Source of the DNA: Bacillota bacterium
GTDB lineage: Bacteria > Bacillota > Clostridia > Christensenellales > SZUA-584
Reading direction: 5' to 3'
DNA: 64,000 nt
NCBI GenBank assembly: GCA_023408075.1
Contig: JAEYKW010000027.1
Span: 186,001 to 250,000 of the forward strand
Part shown: positions 18,222 to 27,589 of the stretch, piece after piece
Numbering within the stretch: the first letter of the stretch is position 1
Layout of the letters: every line of letters begins with the position of its first letter
Translations under genes and position numbers: made by a program
Notes under the pieces: generated by a model
What the model was told of the DNA's origin: nothing
Database searches by the model: none
What the model saw: the letters and a program-made list of their open reading frames with translations, nothing else

Positions 18222-18272
18222 GTTTTCATTATAATAAAAGAAAACGGTGCATGCGCCAAAACTGGAGAAAAC

Positions 18273-20894
18273 ATGATGAAACAGGAAACGCCCCATGTGA
18301 TGAGTGAGGAGCAGATATTTGCGGCTTACAGCACGTCTTTGGACGGGCTATCGGCTGACGAAGCCGCGCAAAGGCTCGCTGAGCATGGTGCGAACGTATT
18401 AAAAGAAGGAAGCAAGAAAACGCTGGCGGGAATTATATTGAGCCAGTTTAAAAACCTGATGATACTCGTGCTGCTGGCCGCTGCGGTGGTCAGCGCCTTT
18501 TTGGATGAAGTGCCGGATGCGATCATCATATTCGCCGTGATACTGCTCAATGCCGTGATGGGCACCGTGCAGGAGGCGCGCGCCGAAGCCGCACTCGATG
18601 CGCTTAAAAAAATGGCCGCTCCGGGCGCCAACGTGATTCGCGGCGGTGCCGTCACGTTTGTGAAGGCGACCGAGCTTGTGCCGGGCGATGTCGTGCTGCT
18701 CGAAGCGGGGGACCATGTGCCCGCCGATATACGCTTGATAGAAACCGCCTCGCTCAAAATTGAGGAAGCGCCGCTCACGGGCGAATCCGTCCCGGTCGAA
18801 AAGGATGCAAGAGCCGCTCTCGGCGACGACGCGGCGCTGGCGGACCGTATCAATATGGCTTACTCAGGCACCAGCGTCACCTACGGGCGCGGCAAAGGCG
18901 TGGTCTGCCTGACGGGTATGGATACGGAAATCGGCAAAATTGCGAGCGCGCTCGGTGCCGCGAAGGAAAGTGACACACCGCTGCAAAAGCGGCTCAATTC
19001 GCTCTCCAAGGTGCTGTCCATCGCGGTGCTCGCCGTGGCGGCCGTCGTGTTCGCCGTCGGCGTGATTACAGGGCGCAGCGCGTTCGATATGTTCCTCGTC
19101 GCGGTCAGCCTGGCTGTGGCGGCGATACCGGAAGGCCTTGCGACCGTGGTGACGCTGCAGCTCACAATGGGCGTTCAGAAGATGTCAAGAAACGGCGCGA
19201 TTGTGCGCAAGCTGCCCGCCGTGGAGACGCTTGGCAGCACGAGCGTGATCTGCTCGGATAAAACCGGCACGCTGACACAGAACAAAATGACCGTGCAGAA
19301 AGCCTTTTATAATAATGAAGAGTATGAAGCCGCATCGGTGAACGGCGCGGCGGAGCTCGATCTGCTCGACAAGGCATTTTTGCTCTGCAATGATACGAAG
19401 GAAGCGGAGGATAAGCTGCTCGGCGATCCCACAGAGACGGCGCTTTACGCTTTTTCCGCCAAAAGGCTGCAGCCGGCCGGGCTTAAAAAATCGATGCCGC
19501 GCTTATACGAAATTCCGTTTGATTCGGAGCGCAAGCTCATGAGCACCGTAAACGGCACGGAAACGCCCGTGCTGCTCGTCAAGGGCGCGCCCGATGAGCT
19601 GCTCGTACGCTGTACACATATTTCGCTGAACGGCACGGCTGTGCCGCTGACGGATGAGTTAAAAACGCAGGTGCACAGCATGAACGAACGGTTCGCGCAA
19701 AGCGCGCTGCGTGTGCTCGGCGCGGCGTATAAGCCGCTCGAATCGGTGCCGTCCAATCCCGAAGGGCTCGAAAGCGGCCTTGTCTTCATCGGCTTGGCGG
19801 GCATGATTGACCCGCCGCGTGAGGAAGCCGCTGTGGCCGTCTCCGTTTGCAGGCAGGCGGGCATCAAGCCCGTCATGATCACGGGAGACCATAAAATCAC
19901 GGCCGTCGCCATTGCGCAGCGGCTTGGCATACTGACGGACAGCAACAAAGCCGTGACGGGGCGCGAGCTCGATACGATGGATGATGCCGCGCTGCAAAAC
20001 GAGATTGACAACATTCGTGTCTATGCGCGCGTCGCACCCGAACACAAGGTGCGCATCGTCAAGGCGTTTCAGTCACGCGGCAACGTTGTCGCGATGACGG
20101 GCGACGGCGTCAACGACGCGCCTGCACTCAAGACCGCCGATATCGGCGTCGGCATGGGCATTACGGGTACGGAGGTGTCCAAGAATGCGTCGGACATGGT
20201 GCTAACCGACGATAATTTCGCGACCATCGTCAAAGCCGTTAAGGAAGGCCGCCGTATTTACCGCAACATCAAAAAGGCCGTTCAGTTTCTGCTCTCGGCC
20301 AACCTGTCCGAGGTCATCACGCTGTTTGTCGGCACAATGATCGGCATCACGGTGCTGTCGCCGGTGCAGATACTCTGGGTGAATCTTGTGACGGATACCT
20401 TCCCTGCGCTCGCCATCGGTATGGAGGGCGCGCCCGCCAATATCATGCACCGCAAACCGCGCGATGCAAGGCAGAGCTTTTTTGCCGAGGGTATGGCGGC
20501 CAATCTCGTGTTTTACGGCGTCGTGATGAGTATTCTCACGCTGGGCGCGTATTTCATAGGCGATTGGGTTTATGGCGATCCGCTCGTGGGTGAGACGATG
20601 GCATTTTTAACGCTCGGACTCGTGCAGCTGTTCCACGTATTTAACATTCGCTCGTCCGGACGGAGCGTGATGCACCGCTTCTTTACGAACAAATGGATGC
20701 ATTTGTCGTTCATACTGTCGGCGCTGCTGCAGACAGCCGTTGTCTGGGTGCTGCCGCTCAATACGTTTTTCGGTGTGGTTCCGCTCTCGGGTGAGCAATG
20801 GCTCTACGCCACGCTGCTTGCCTTCGCAATTATCCCCGTCTGCGAAGTCGTGAAAGGTGTGAAAAGGTTGTTTCATAAAAGGGCCGGAGCATGA
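18273..20894 (+). CDS. Calcium-transporting P-type ATPase (P2 type)
   Basis: 873-residue cation pump. The phosphorylation motif is ICSDKTGTLTQNKM, the nucleotide site includes KGAPDEL, and the hinge has MTGDGVNDAPALK. The membrane helices carry AIPEGL (M4) and NLVTDTFPALA (M6), the Ca2+-binding residues of SERCA/PMCA-type pumps, so Ca2+ (possibly Mn2+) export is the best assignment. The N-terminal cation-ATPase domain (GLSADEAAQRLAEHGAN) is complete. GGAG at 18264 supports ATG 18273 or 18276. It overlaps the PHP gene by four bases (ATGA). Confidence 0.93.
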   Translation: MMKQETPHVMSEEQIFAAYSTSLDGLSADEAAQRLAEHGANVLKEGSKKTLAGIILSQFKNLMILVLLAAAVVSAFLDEVPDAIIIFAVILLNAVMGTVQEARAEAALDALKKMAAPGANVIRGGAVTFVKATELVPGDVVLLEAGDHVPADIRLIETASLKIEEAPLTGESVPVEKDARAALGDDAALADRINMAYSGTSVTYGRGKGVVCLTGMDTEIGKIASALGAAKESDTPLQKRLNSLSKVLSIAVLAVAAVVFAVGVITGRSAFDMFLVAVSLAVAAIPEGLATVVTLQLTMGVQKMSRNGAIVRKLPAVETLGSTSVICSDKTGTLTQNKMTVQKAFYNNEEYEAASVNGAAELDLLDKAFLLCNDTKEAEDKLLGDPTETALYAFSAKRLQPAGLKKSMPRLYEIPFDSERKLMSTVNGTETPVLLVKGAPDELLVRCTHISLNGTAVPLTDELKTQVHSMNERFAQSALRVLGAAYKPLESVPSNPEGLESGLVFIGLAGMIDPPREEAAVAVSVCRQAGIKPVMITGDHKITAVAIAQRLGILTDSNKAVTGRELDTMDDAALQNEIDNIRVYARVAPEHKVRIVKAFQSRGNVVAMTGDGVNDAPALKTADIGVGMGITGTEVSKNASDMVLTDDNFATIVKAVKEGRRIYRNIKKAVQFLLSANLSEVITLFVGTMIGITVLSPVQILWVNLVTDTFPALAIGMEGAPANIMHRKPRDARQSFFAEGMAANLVFYGVVMSILTLGAYFIGDWVYGDPLVGETMAFLTLGLVQLFHVFNIRSSGRSVMHRFFTNKWMHLSFILSALLQTAVVWVLPLNTFFGVVPLSGEQWLYATLLAFAIIPVCEVVKGVKRLFHKRAGA

Positions 20895-21679
20895 TTGATT
20901 ACCACATACATTCGAGTATTTCGGCAGATTGCAAAGTTCCAATGACAAAAATGGCGCAGGCTGCGAAAGACGCGGGTTTAAAAGAAATCTGCTTGACGGA
21001 GCATATTGACCTCAATCTTGTGGAGGGCCCCGACTTTACGGTGGACTTTGACGCGTATGCTGCCGCGATTGCCAGCGTGCGCGAGGCGTTTCCGGATTTA
21101 ACAGTCAGAATGGGTATTGAGGCGGGTCTTGATATTGAAACCGCGCCGCAGATGCAGGCCCTGCTGCAGGCACAGCCACTCGATTACGTAATCGGCTCGC
21201 AGCATGTCGTTTTCGGGTTGGACCCATTCTATGAGCGGGTCTGGAAGCGGTACACGCAAGCTGAGATATTCGGTGAGTATCTTCGCGCATCCGTTGAATC
21301 CGCTGCGCAGATCGATTATTTTGATGTGATGGGACACATCGGGTACATATCCAAGTTCTGCCCGTTTGATGACAAGCTGCTGCGCTATGCAGATTACACC
21401 CACGCCATCGATGTGCTGCTAAAAACACTGATCGACAAGGGCAAGGGAATAGAAATCAATACAAACGGGCTTTACATGACGCCGTCCACAATGCCTGAGA
21501 CAACTATCATCCAGCGTTATTTTGAGCTTGGCGGAGAGATCGTGACAATCGGTTCGGATGCCCATTATGAGACAGTCGTCGGTCATGCCGTGGCCGATAC
21601 CTTAAAACTGCTGAAAACGATCGGTTTTCGCTACATTTGCGCATTTGATAAACGCCAGCCCTTGTTTTTACCGCTTTAA
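20891..21679 (+). CDS. PHP-domain phosphoesterase, histidinol-phosphatase-like
   Basis: 262-residue PHP metallohydrolase. Metal ligands appear in DYHIHSSISADC, CLTEHIDL, GIEAGLDI, GSQHVVF, and the C-terminal TIGSDAHYETVVG. This matches the HisJ/HisK-type histidinol-phosphate phosphatase family, but no other his genes are near and HisJ annotation is often loose, so the substrate is uncertain. ATGA overlap with the upstream P-ATPase gene indicates cotranscription. Confidence 0.83.
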   Translation: MIDYHIHSSISADCKVPMTKMAQAAKDAGLKEICLTEHIDLNLVEGPDFTVDFDAYAAAIASVREAFPDLTVRMGIEAGLDIETAPQMQALLQAQPLDYVIGSQHVVFGLDPFYERVWKRYTQAEIFGEYLRASVESAAQIDYFDVMGHIGYISKFCPFDDKLLRYADYTHAIDVLLKTLIDKGKGIEINTNGLYMTPSTMPETTIIQRYFELGGEIVTIGSDAHYETVVGHAVADTLKLLKTIGFRYICAFDKRQPLFLPL

Positions 21680-21714
21680 ACGGCTGAAATAGTGCGCGCT
21701 AAAGCTTATAATAT

Positions 21715-21742
21715 TTGACACTTTAATTGTGTATGCTATAAT
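21715..21742 (+). promoter_or_regulatory. Promoter of the ktrB-ktrA operon
   Basis: TTGACA (21715-21720), a 16-base spacer and TATAAT (21737-21742), 31 bases before the ktrB ATG. Confidence 0.85.
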
Positions 21743-21773
21743 GGGCGGATAAAGGTGGACGTAAGGTGATTTC

Positions 21774-23153
21774 ATGAAGATTTTCCGTGCTGTGAAGCTG
21801 CAGCCTGCGCAAATTATCATTATCGGTTTTTTGATACTCATATTGCTGGGCTCAGCGCTGCTCGCGACGCCGTTTGCAACACGTTCCGGACACCCTGTTC
21901 CTTATCTTGACGCGCTGTTCACATCCACGTCCGCCGTGTGCGTCACGGGCCTTGTGGTGGTGGACACCGGAATCGTGTACTCCTTATTCGGGCAAATTGT
22001 GATCATCCTTTTGATACAGGCCGGTGGTCTTGGCGTTATGACCGTCATGTCACTGGCTTTTATATTGATCGGAAAACGCATTACGTTGAGCGAACGCATG
22101 GTGATCAGGGAATCGTTCAATGAGTTTGATCTGTCGGGGATGGTCAAGGTTATACTGAAGGTTTTGAAAGTGACGTTCGTGGCGGAGCTGTTCGGCGCGG
22201 CGGTACTGGCCACGCGCATGATTCCTTTGTTTGGTGTGGATAAAGGGATCTTTTTCAGCCTTTTTCATGCAGTATCCGCATTTTGTAACGCGGGGTTTGA
22301 TTTGTTTGGCCCCGAATCCGCGCCGTATGCGAGCTTGGCCATGTTTAAAAACGATCCGGTTGTGATTCTTACTATCGGTGCTTTGATTGTGGTCGGCGGC
22401 CTTGGGTTTGTGGTTATCAGCCAGATTGTCAGCCCCACACGTATAAAAAACAGACAGGGGATATCGCGGTACGCCCGGCTTGTGCTGGCCACCACTGCCG
22501 CATTGATTATTCTGGGTACGGTCGCTTTCTTGCTGTTTGAGCAGAACAACCCCAAGACATTTGGAAGCATGAGCTTCGGAGAAAAAGTACTGAATGCGTT
22601 ATTTCAGTCGATTACGCCGCGCACTGCGGGCTATGCGACTGTGGATCAGGGCGCATTGCTGCCTGCATCCAAATTTGTTGTGATTATGCTGATGTTTATC
22701 GGCGCATCACCTGCCGGCACCGGCGGCGGTATCAAAACCACGACATTTGCCATTGTGCTTTTATTTCTGGTGTCGAGCATGCTGGGCAAGCACGATGTGA
22801 CAACCAGAGACAGAAGGATCGCAGCGGATACGGTCAGGCGTGCGCTGACCATTATGCTGATGGCGCTGCTGCTGGTGATTGCGGCATCGCTCGCTATGAT
22901 GGGTATTGAGGGACACCGCGGTGGTCTTTTCACATCTGAAAATATTGTATTTGAAGTGGTATCCGGTTTCGGTACAGTTGGTCTCACCACCGGAATTACG
23001 CCGCTTTTAAGCTCGGCGAGCCGGCTCATTTTGATTTTTGTGATGTATGTGGGGCGTGTGGGATTATTAACGCTGGTCGTGGCGCTGGCGCTGCGCTCGC
23101 GTAAAGACGATGCCAATATCCGATACCCTGAAGAAAGGTTTATGGTAGGATAA
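21774..23153 (+). CDS. ktrB: Ktr/Trk potassium uptake channel subunit
   Basis: 459-residue integral membrane subunit of a K+ (often Na+-coupled) uptake system. It has the four pseudo-repeats of the SKT superfamily with selectivity-filter glycines, for example STSAVCVTGLVVVDTG, SAFCNAGFDLF, TPRTAGYATVDQG and SGFGTVGLTTGITPL. Two bases separate it from the regulatory subunit gene, so the products should form a KtrAB-type complex. Confidence 0.94.
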   Translation: MKIFRAVKLQPAQIIIIGFLILILLGSALLATPFATRSGHPVPYLDALFTSTSAVCVTGLVVVDTGIVYSLFGQIVIILLIQAGGLGVMTVMSLAFILIGKRITLSERMVIRESFNEFDLSGMVKVILKVLKVTFVAELFGAAVLATRMIPLFGVDKGIFFSLFHAVSAFCNAGFDLFGPESAPYASLAMFKNDPVVILTIGALIVVGGLGFVVISQIVSPTRIKNRQGISRYARLVLATTAALIILGTVAFLLFEQNNPKTFGSMSFGEKVLNALFQSITPRTAGYATVDQGALLPASKFVVIMLMFIGASPAGTGGGIKTTTFAIVLLFLVSSMLGKHDVTTRDRRIAADTVRRALTIMLMALLLVIAASLAMMGIEGHRGGLFTSENIVFEVVSGFGTVGLTTGITPLLSSASRLILIFVMYVGRVGLLTLVVALALRSRKDDANIRYPEERFMVG

Positions 23154-23154
23154 T

Positions 23155-23820
23155 ATGTCGAAAAAACAGTATGTTGTGATTGGAATGGGGCGCTTCGGTC
23201 AGGCCGTGGCCAAATGTCTGACGAACCTTGGCAAAGAAGTGCTCGCGGTGGACAACAGCGCGGATCTGATCAACGATGTCGCGCCGTATGTGACCCACGC
23301 GATTCAGGCGGATGCCACTGACGAAAAAACACTGGTCGCACTCGGCATTAAGAACTTTGACGTGGCTGTGGTGACGATGGGTGATAATTTGCAGGCCAGC
23401 ATACTCATCACGATGATGTGCAAGGAAATGGGCGTAAATTTCGTGCTCGCCAAAGCACAGACTGAGCTGCACGCCAAGGTGCTGCGCAAAACAGGCGCCG
23501 ATAAGGTTGTTTTTCCGGAGCGCGATATGGGCATGCGCGTGGCGCACAAGCTTGCGGATTCGAGAGTGCTTGACTATGTCGAGATGGCGGATGATCTTCG
23601 CATTATGGACATTGACGTGGTTGACGCATGGGTCGGCAAAGGCTTGAGTGAGCTTAACTTCCGGCAGAAATATGACGTTAACGTGATTGCGATCAAAAAG
23701 CCGAGCAAAGAGATCAACACCTCGCCCCACGGCGCGGACGTTCTTGAATCCGGCGACAAGCTCATTGTCGCGGGCAATAAGGAAAGCGTCTCCAAGCTCG
23801 AAATCATAATCAGCCAATAA
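23155..23820 (+). CDS. ktrA: Ktr/Trk potassium uptake regulatory subunit
   Basis: 221-residue cytoplasmic RCK protein that gates KtrB. The N-terminal Rossmann fold begins KQYVVIGMGRFGQAVAK (GxGxxG) with an acidic residue at the end of strand 2 (LAVDNS) suited to NAD(H)/ATP binding. The C-terminal RCK_C domain (about 140-221; MDIDVVDAWVGKGLSEL, ESGDKLIVAG) is complete and in Firmicutes commonly binds cyclic di-AMP. No ydaO-type riboswitch precedes the operon. Confidence 0.94.
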   Translation: MSKKQYVVIGMGRFGQAVAKCLTNLGKEVLAVDNSADLINDVAPYVTHAIQADATDEKTLVALGIKNFDVAVVTMGDNLQASILITMMCKEMGVNFVLAKAQTELHAKVLRKTGADKVVFPERDMGMRVAHKLADSRVLDYVEMADDLRIMDIDVVDAWVGKGLSELNFRQKYDVNVIAIKKPSKEINTSPHGADVLESGDKLIVAGNKESVSKLEIIISQ

Positions 23821-23838
23821 TCTTCAAAAATAACAACA

Positions 23839-23871
23839 GCGCGGTATTGTTGTACCGCGCCGCTGCTTTTT
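23839..23871 (+). terminator. Terminator after ktrA
   Basis: GCGCGGTA/TACCGCGC stem (23839-23860) followed within six bases by a T run (23867-23871). Confidence 0.75.
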
Positions 23872-24345
23872 GTAAGTAAAACTTAGCTCCCCGCCGCTTA
23901 TTGTGTTCCTTTTGATAAGGGCTTAAAGCGGAAGTCCCGCGTTCGGATTCTGGCATATATGCGGACAACCGGTTCCGCCGCCAAAAAGCGTAAATTATAG
24001 CCCTCGCGCATAAAGCGCATATCATTTTGTCTTACCATCATGCCGTCAGCAAGCCGCAGGCTCGCCTCATCGGCTTTTTGCTCAAAGTTCTTCTGGTACA
24101 CAGTAAACTACGGCTGCAAGCGGTTCCCATTTCGTTTTACAGCTTTATTTTGTTCCGTATGCGCATATGTTATTAATGTATTTTTTACCATTATAGAGTT
24201 TCATAGATTTGGTTATAAAAAGATAAATGCAAGATCACATCGACGCACATTCAAGACTCGCTAATAATTGCACAATATTAACCCGATATTACGGATAAAT
24301 GCAATTATTAATTTTATATATTGCAGAATAACCGTGTATTTACTA
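23872..24345. other. Intergenic region without recognised gene
   Basis: About 470 bases between ktrA and the glutamate synthase promoter. Short open frames occur on both strands but lack ribosome binding sites and family-like composition. The second half is AT-rich. I see no RNA gene or repeat here. Confidence 0.5.
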
Positions 24346-24374
24346 TTGATTTTTTATAAAGCATTTAGTATAAT
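24346..24374 (+). promoter_or_regulatory. Promoter of the glutamate synthase operon
   Basis: TTGATT (24346-24351), a 17-base spacer and TATAAT (24369-24374). It implies a 5' leader of about 155 bases. Confidence 0.8.
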
Positions 24375-24380
24375 GATACA

Positions 24381-24535
24381 GCTAACGTGGGGAATGGTAA
24401 GTTCCTGTCTTTATAAGTATTGATCGAACATTTCTTGCGACTTGTCACACAAGTCTTGTTGGCGTCTTTATTTTATCGCAGGCGTTTTTTGACAGACATA
24501 AGACGCACCTGCCCAAAATCCGAGGGGGAGAGTCA
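24381..24535 (+). promoter_or_regulatory. Structured 5' leader of the glutamate synthase operon
   Basis: The untranslated leader contains a perfect hairpin GACTTGT-CAC-ACAAGTC at 24438-24454. It also has a long-range pair GCGTCTTTAT/ATAAGACGC (24462-24471 with 24500-24508) that encloses a run of six T. It matches no riboswitch class I can name with confidence, and no ANTAR-type hexaloop pair is evident. A regulatory role is inferred from length and structure only. Confidence 0.4.
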
Positions 24536-25624
24536 ATGGTAAAAGAGGGGCAAGTAAGGATTCCATCCGGCTGTGCCATCAGTGGTATACTGAACCGCAA
24601 GGGTGAAAGATTATCAGGGGAAACGATTATTAAGTCCATTGAGCTGATGCACGACCGCAGCAACGGTCTGGGTGGCGGCTTTGCAGGATACGGTATTTAT
24701 CCCGAATATAAAGACCTTTATGCGCTGCATTTGTTTTACGACAGCTTTGCTGCAAAAACAGAGACGGATGAGTTTATAGAGAAACAGTTTGTGGTGGAGA
24801 AGACCGAAGAAATTCCCACAAGGAAAACAAAGCAGATTGAATCGAGCCCGATTATCTGGCGCTATTTTGTTTCGCCCCGACAACATAAGCTTCAAGAATC
24901 CGAGGTCGACGAGCAAGAGTTCGTGGCCCAATGTGTGTTTAAAATAAATGCGGATTATGAAGGCGCTTATGTTTTTTCTTCGGGTAAGAACATGGGCGCT
25001 TTTAAAGGTGTGGGCTTTCCTGAGGATATCGGACGCTTCTTTAAGCTGGAAACGTACGACGCTTATCTTTGGACGTCGCACGGCCGTTTCCCGACCAATA
25101 CACCCGGCTGGTGGGGCGGTGCGCATCCTTTTACGCTGCTGAACTGGTCTGTCGTGCACAACGGCGAGATTTCCTCATATGATGCGAACAGACGCTTTGT
25201 GGAGATGTTTGGCTACAAGTGCGCGCTGCAGACGGACACCGAGGTCATCACGTACCTGTTTGACCTGCTGATCCGCAAACACGGCATGTCGCTTGAGGAG
25301 GCCGTGAACGTTGTGGTCGCGCCGTTCTGGCGTGAGATTGATCTGTTTGACGAAGAAAAGAAACGCAAGTTCGAGGCGATCCGCGCGGTGTACAGCTCGG
25401 CGCTGATCAACGGGCCGTTTTCTATCATACTTGGCTTCCCGGGCGGTTTTCTGGCGCTTAACGACCGCATCAAGCTGCGCCCGCTCGTGGCCGCGGAAAA
25501 GGGCGATATGCTCTATGTGGCCAGCGAGGAAGCCGCAATACGCATTATCTGTAATTCGCCTGACCGCGTTTGGTCACCGTCGGGCGGAGAACCAATTATA
25601 GGACTGGTGGAGGGTAACCAATGA
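24536..25624 (+). CDS. Glutamate synthase, split glutamine amidotransferase subunit
   Basis: 362-residue class II glutamine amidotransferase that would release ammonia from glutamine for glutamate synthesis. The nucleophile is Cys13 in IPSGCAISGI, behind a 12-residue propeptide that must be removed to free the cysteine, a feature I recognise from the split GltB1 family. Later motifs include SHGRFPTNTPGWWGGAHPF and VHNGEISSYDANRRF (the glutamine-binding region), and TDTEVITYLFD. Start ATG 24536 with GAGGGGGAG just upstream. Overlaps the next gene by four bases. Confidence 0.9.
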   Translation: MVKEGQVRIPSGCAISGILNRKGERLSGETIIKSIELMHDRSNGLGGGFAGYGIYPEYKDLYALHLFYDSFAAKTETDEFIEKQFVVEKTEEIPTRKTKQIESSPIIWRYFVSPRQHKLQESEVDEQEFVAQCVFKINADYEGAYVFSSGKNMGAFKGVGFPEDIGRFFKLETYDAYLWTSHGRFPTNTPGWWGGAHPFTLLNWSVVHNGEISSYDANRRFVEMFGYKCALQTDTEVITYLFDLLIRKHGMSLEEAVNVVVAPFWREIDLFDEEKKRKFEAIRAVYSSALINGPFSIILGFPGGFLALNDRIKLRPLVAAEKGDMLYVASEEAAIRIICNSPDRVWSPSGGEPIIGLVEGNQ

Positions 25625-27126
25625 GTTTACAACTTGGCTGGCCGGATTATCTGGTCGAGAGAGATGAAAATAAATGCATACAATGCGAAGTGTGTGCGAA
25701 GCAGTGCGCCAACGAGGTGCACAGGCTGGATCCTGATACGGGCAAGATGGTTGCGGACGACGCGAAGTGCGTGGACTGCCACCGCTGTGTGGCGCTGTGC
25801 CCCACACGCGCGCTTAAAATCCGCGTGAACGACCTCGAGTTCAAGCCCAACAAGAACTGGACGAGCAACGCGATTAAAGAAATTTATAAGCAGGCGGCGA
25901 CAGGCAGCGTGCTGCTGACCGGCATGGGCAACCCGAACGATTTCCCGATCTATTGGGACAAAATGCTCATCAACGCATCGCAGGTCACAAACCCGTCGAT
26001 CGACCCGCTGCGCGAACCCATGGAAACGGGCGTGATGCTCGGGCGCAAACCCGGCAAGCTCGAATTCGACAAGGACGGCAAGCTGCTGACCAAAATGCCG
26101 CCGCAGGTGAAGCTGTCGGTGCCGGTGATGTTCTCCGCAATGTCGTTCGGGTCCATCTCGCGCAACGCGCACGAGGCGCTTGCGCGCGCGGCGACCGAGC
26201 TCGGCATACTCTATAATACGGGCGAAGGCGGCCTTGCGAAGGAATTCTACAAATACGGCCCCAACACCATCGTACAGGTGGCGTCGGGACGTTTCGGCGT
26301 GCATGCCGACTATTTAAACGCGGGTGCAATGATCGAGATCAAGATCGGCCAGGGCGCAAAGCCCGGTATCGGCGGGCATCTGCCCGGCGAAAAGGTGGGC
26401 GAGCAGGTGTCGATGGCGCGCATGATCCCGCAGGGCAGCGATGCGATTTCTCCCGCACCGCACCACGATATTTATTCAATCGAAGATCTGCGTCAGCTGA
26501 TTTATTCGCTTAAGGAAGCGACGCACTATACAAAGCCGGTATCCGTCAAGATCGCGGCGGTGCACAACGCACCCGCCATTGCGTCGGGTATCGCGCGCGC
26601 GGGCGCCGACATCATCACGATCGACGGTTTCCGCGGCGGCACGGGCGCTGCGCCGCAGCGTGTGCGCGACAACGTGGGTATACCGATTGAGCTCGCTCTG
26701 GCTTCGGTGGATCAGCGCCTGCGCGATGAGGGCATCCGCAACGAGATTTCACTCGTGGTGGCGGGCAGCGTGCGCAACAGCGCCGATATCGTCAAGGCGA
26801 TCGCGCTCGGTGCGGACGCGTGCTACATCGGTTCTTCGGCGCTCATCGCGATCGGCTGCCATATGTGCCAGAACTGCTACACCGGCAAGTGCAACTGGGG
26901 TATCGCGACACAGCGCGACGACCTTGTGAAGCGCCTGAACCCCGATATCGCCTATCAGCGCCTTGTGAACCTGATCGGCGCTTGGAAGCACGAGATTGAG
27001 GAAATGCTCGGCGGCATGGGCATTAACGCCATAGAGAGCCTTAAGGGCAACAGGCTGATGCTGCGCGGCATAGGGCTGAACCAAAAAGAACTTGATATTC
27101 TCGGCATTTTGCATGCCGGTGAATAA
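25621..27126 (+). CDS. Glutamate synthase FMN/Fe-S subunit
   Basis: 501-residue synthase core. The N-terminus has two ferredoxin motifs (CIQCEVCAKQC, CVDCHRCVALCP) that feed electrons in. The rest is the FMN-binding glutamate synthase barrel: GEGGLAKEFYKYG, the IKIGQGAKPGIGGHLPG segment, SPAPHHDIYSIEDL, and the 3Fe-4S cysteine cluster in CHMCQNCYTGKCNWG. It makes glutamate from 2-oxoglutarate using ammonia from the amidotransferase subunit. It lacks fused amidotransferase and GXGXG domains, which are separate genes on either side. Confidence 0.93.
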   Translation: MSLQLGWPDYLVERDENKCIQCEVCAKQCANEVHRLDPDTGKMVADDAKCVDCHRCVALCPTRALKIRVNDLEFKPNKNWTSNAIKEIYKQAATGSVLLTGMGNPNDFPIYWDKMLINASQVTNPSIDPLREPMETGVMLGRKPGKLEFDKDGKLLTKMPPQVKLSVPVMFSAMSFGSISRNAHEALARAATELGILYNTGEGGLAKEFYKYGPNTIVQVASGRFGVHADYLNAGAMIEIKIGQGAKPGIGGHLPGEKVGEQVSMARMIPQGSDAISPAPHHDIYSIEDLRQLIYSLKEATHYTKPVSVKIAAVHNAPAIASGIARAGADIITIDGFRGGTGAAPQRVRDNVGIPIELALASVDQRLRDEGIRNEISLVVAGSVRNSADIVKAIALGADACYIGSSALIAIGCHMCQNCYTGKCNWGIATQRDDLVKRLNPDIAYQRLVNLIGAWKHEIEEMLGGMGINAIESLKGNRLMLRGIGLNQKELDILGILHAGE

Positions 27127-27140
27127 ACGGGGGTTTTATA

Positions 27141-27587
27141 ATGAAAAAAGTTTACGCTGACGAAAACTGGTGTCTCGCTTGCGGGCTGTGCAAGGTATAC
27201 TGCCGCACATCGCACTCGCAGACCCTTGATATCATTAAAGCGCACAAGCTCGAGGAACCGCGTCCCGTGGAGCGGCTGCACATCGAGTCGGGCGATAAAG
27301 TCAACTTCGCGCTGCAGTGTCGCCACTGCGACGACCCCAAGTGCGTGCAGGCGTGCATCACGGGCGCGATGCAGAAGGACCCCGAGACAGGCCTCGTGCT
27401 CAACGAGACCGAGCGCTGCGTGGGCTGCTGGACGTGCGTGCTCGCGTGCCCGTTCGGCGCGATTGTGCGCGACGAAGGCAAGAAGAAAGTGGCCGCCAAG
27501 TGCGACCTTTGCGCCGCGATGGGCGAACCCGAATGCGTGAAGCATTGCCCGAACAACGCGCTTAAATACGAAGACAGGGGGGAATGA
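27141..27587 (+). CDS. Four-cluster ferredoxin-like electron transfer subunit
   Basis: 148 residues with sixteen cysteines in four groups: CLACGLCKVYC, CRHCDDPKCVQAC, CVGCWTCVLACP, and CDLCAAMGEPECVKHCP. This is the arrangement of HycB/NarH/DmsB-type subunits that bind four [4Fe-4S] clusters. Its place inside the glutamate synthase operon suggests it passes electrons between the FAD protein and the FMN subunit; this is inference. It ends in an ATGA overlap zone with the next gene. Confidence 0.9.
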   Translation: MKKVYADENWCLACGLCKVYCRTSHSQTLDIIKAHKLEEPRPVERLHIESGDKVNFALQCRHCDDPKCVQACITGAMQKDPETGLVLNETERCVGCWTCVLACPFGAIVRDEGKKKVAAKCDLCAAMGEPECVKHCPNNALKYEDRGE

Positions 27588-27589
27588 GC

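Noticed and set aside
24040..24264. 74-codon plus-strand open frame before the glutamate synthase operon
   Set aside because: No ribosome binding site, no promoter, no recognisable family; treated as intergenic.
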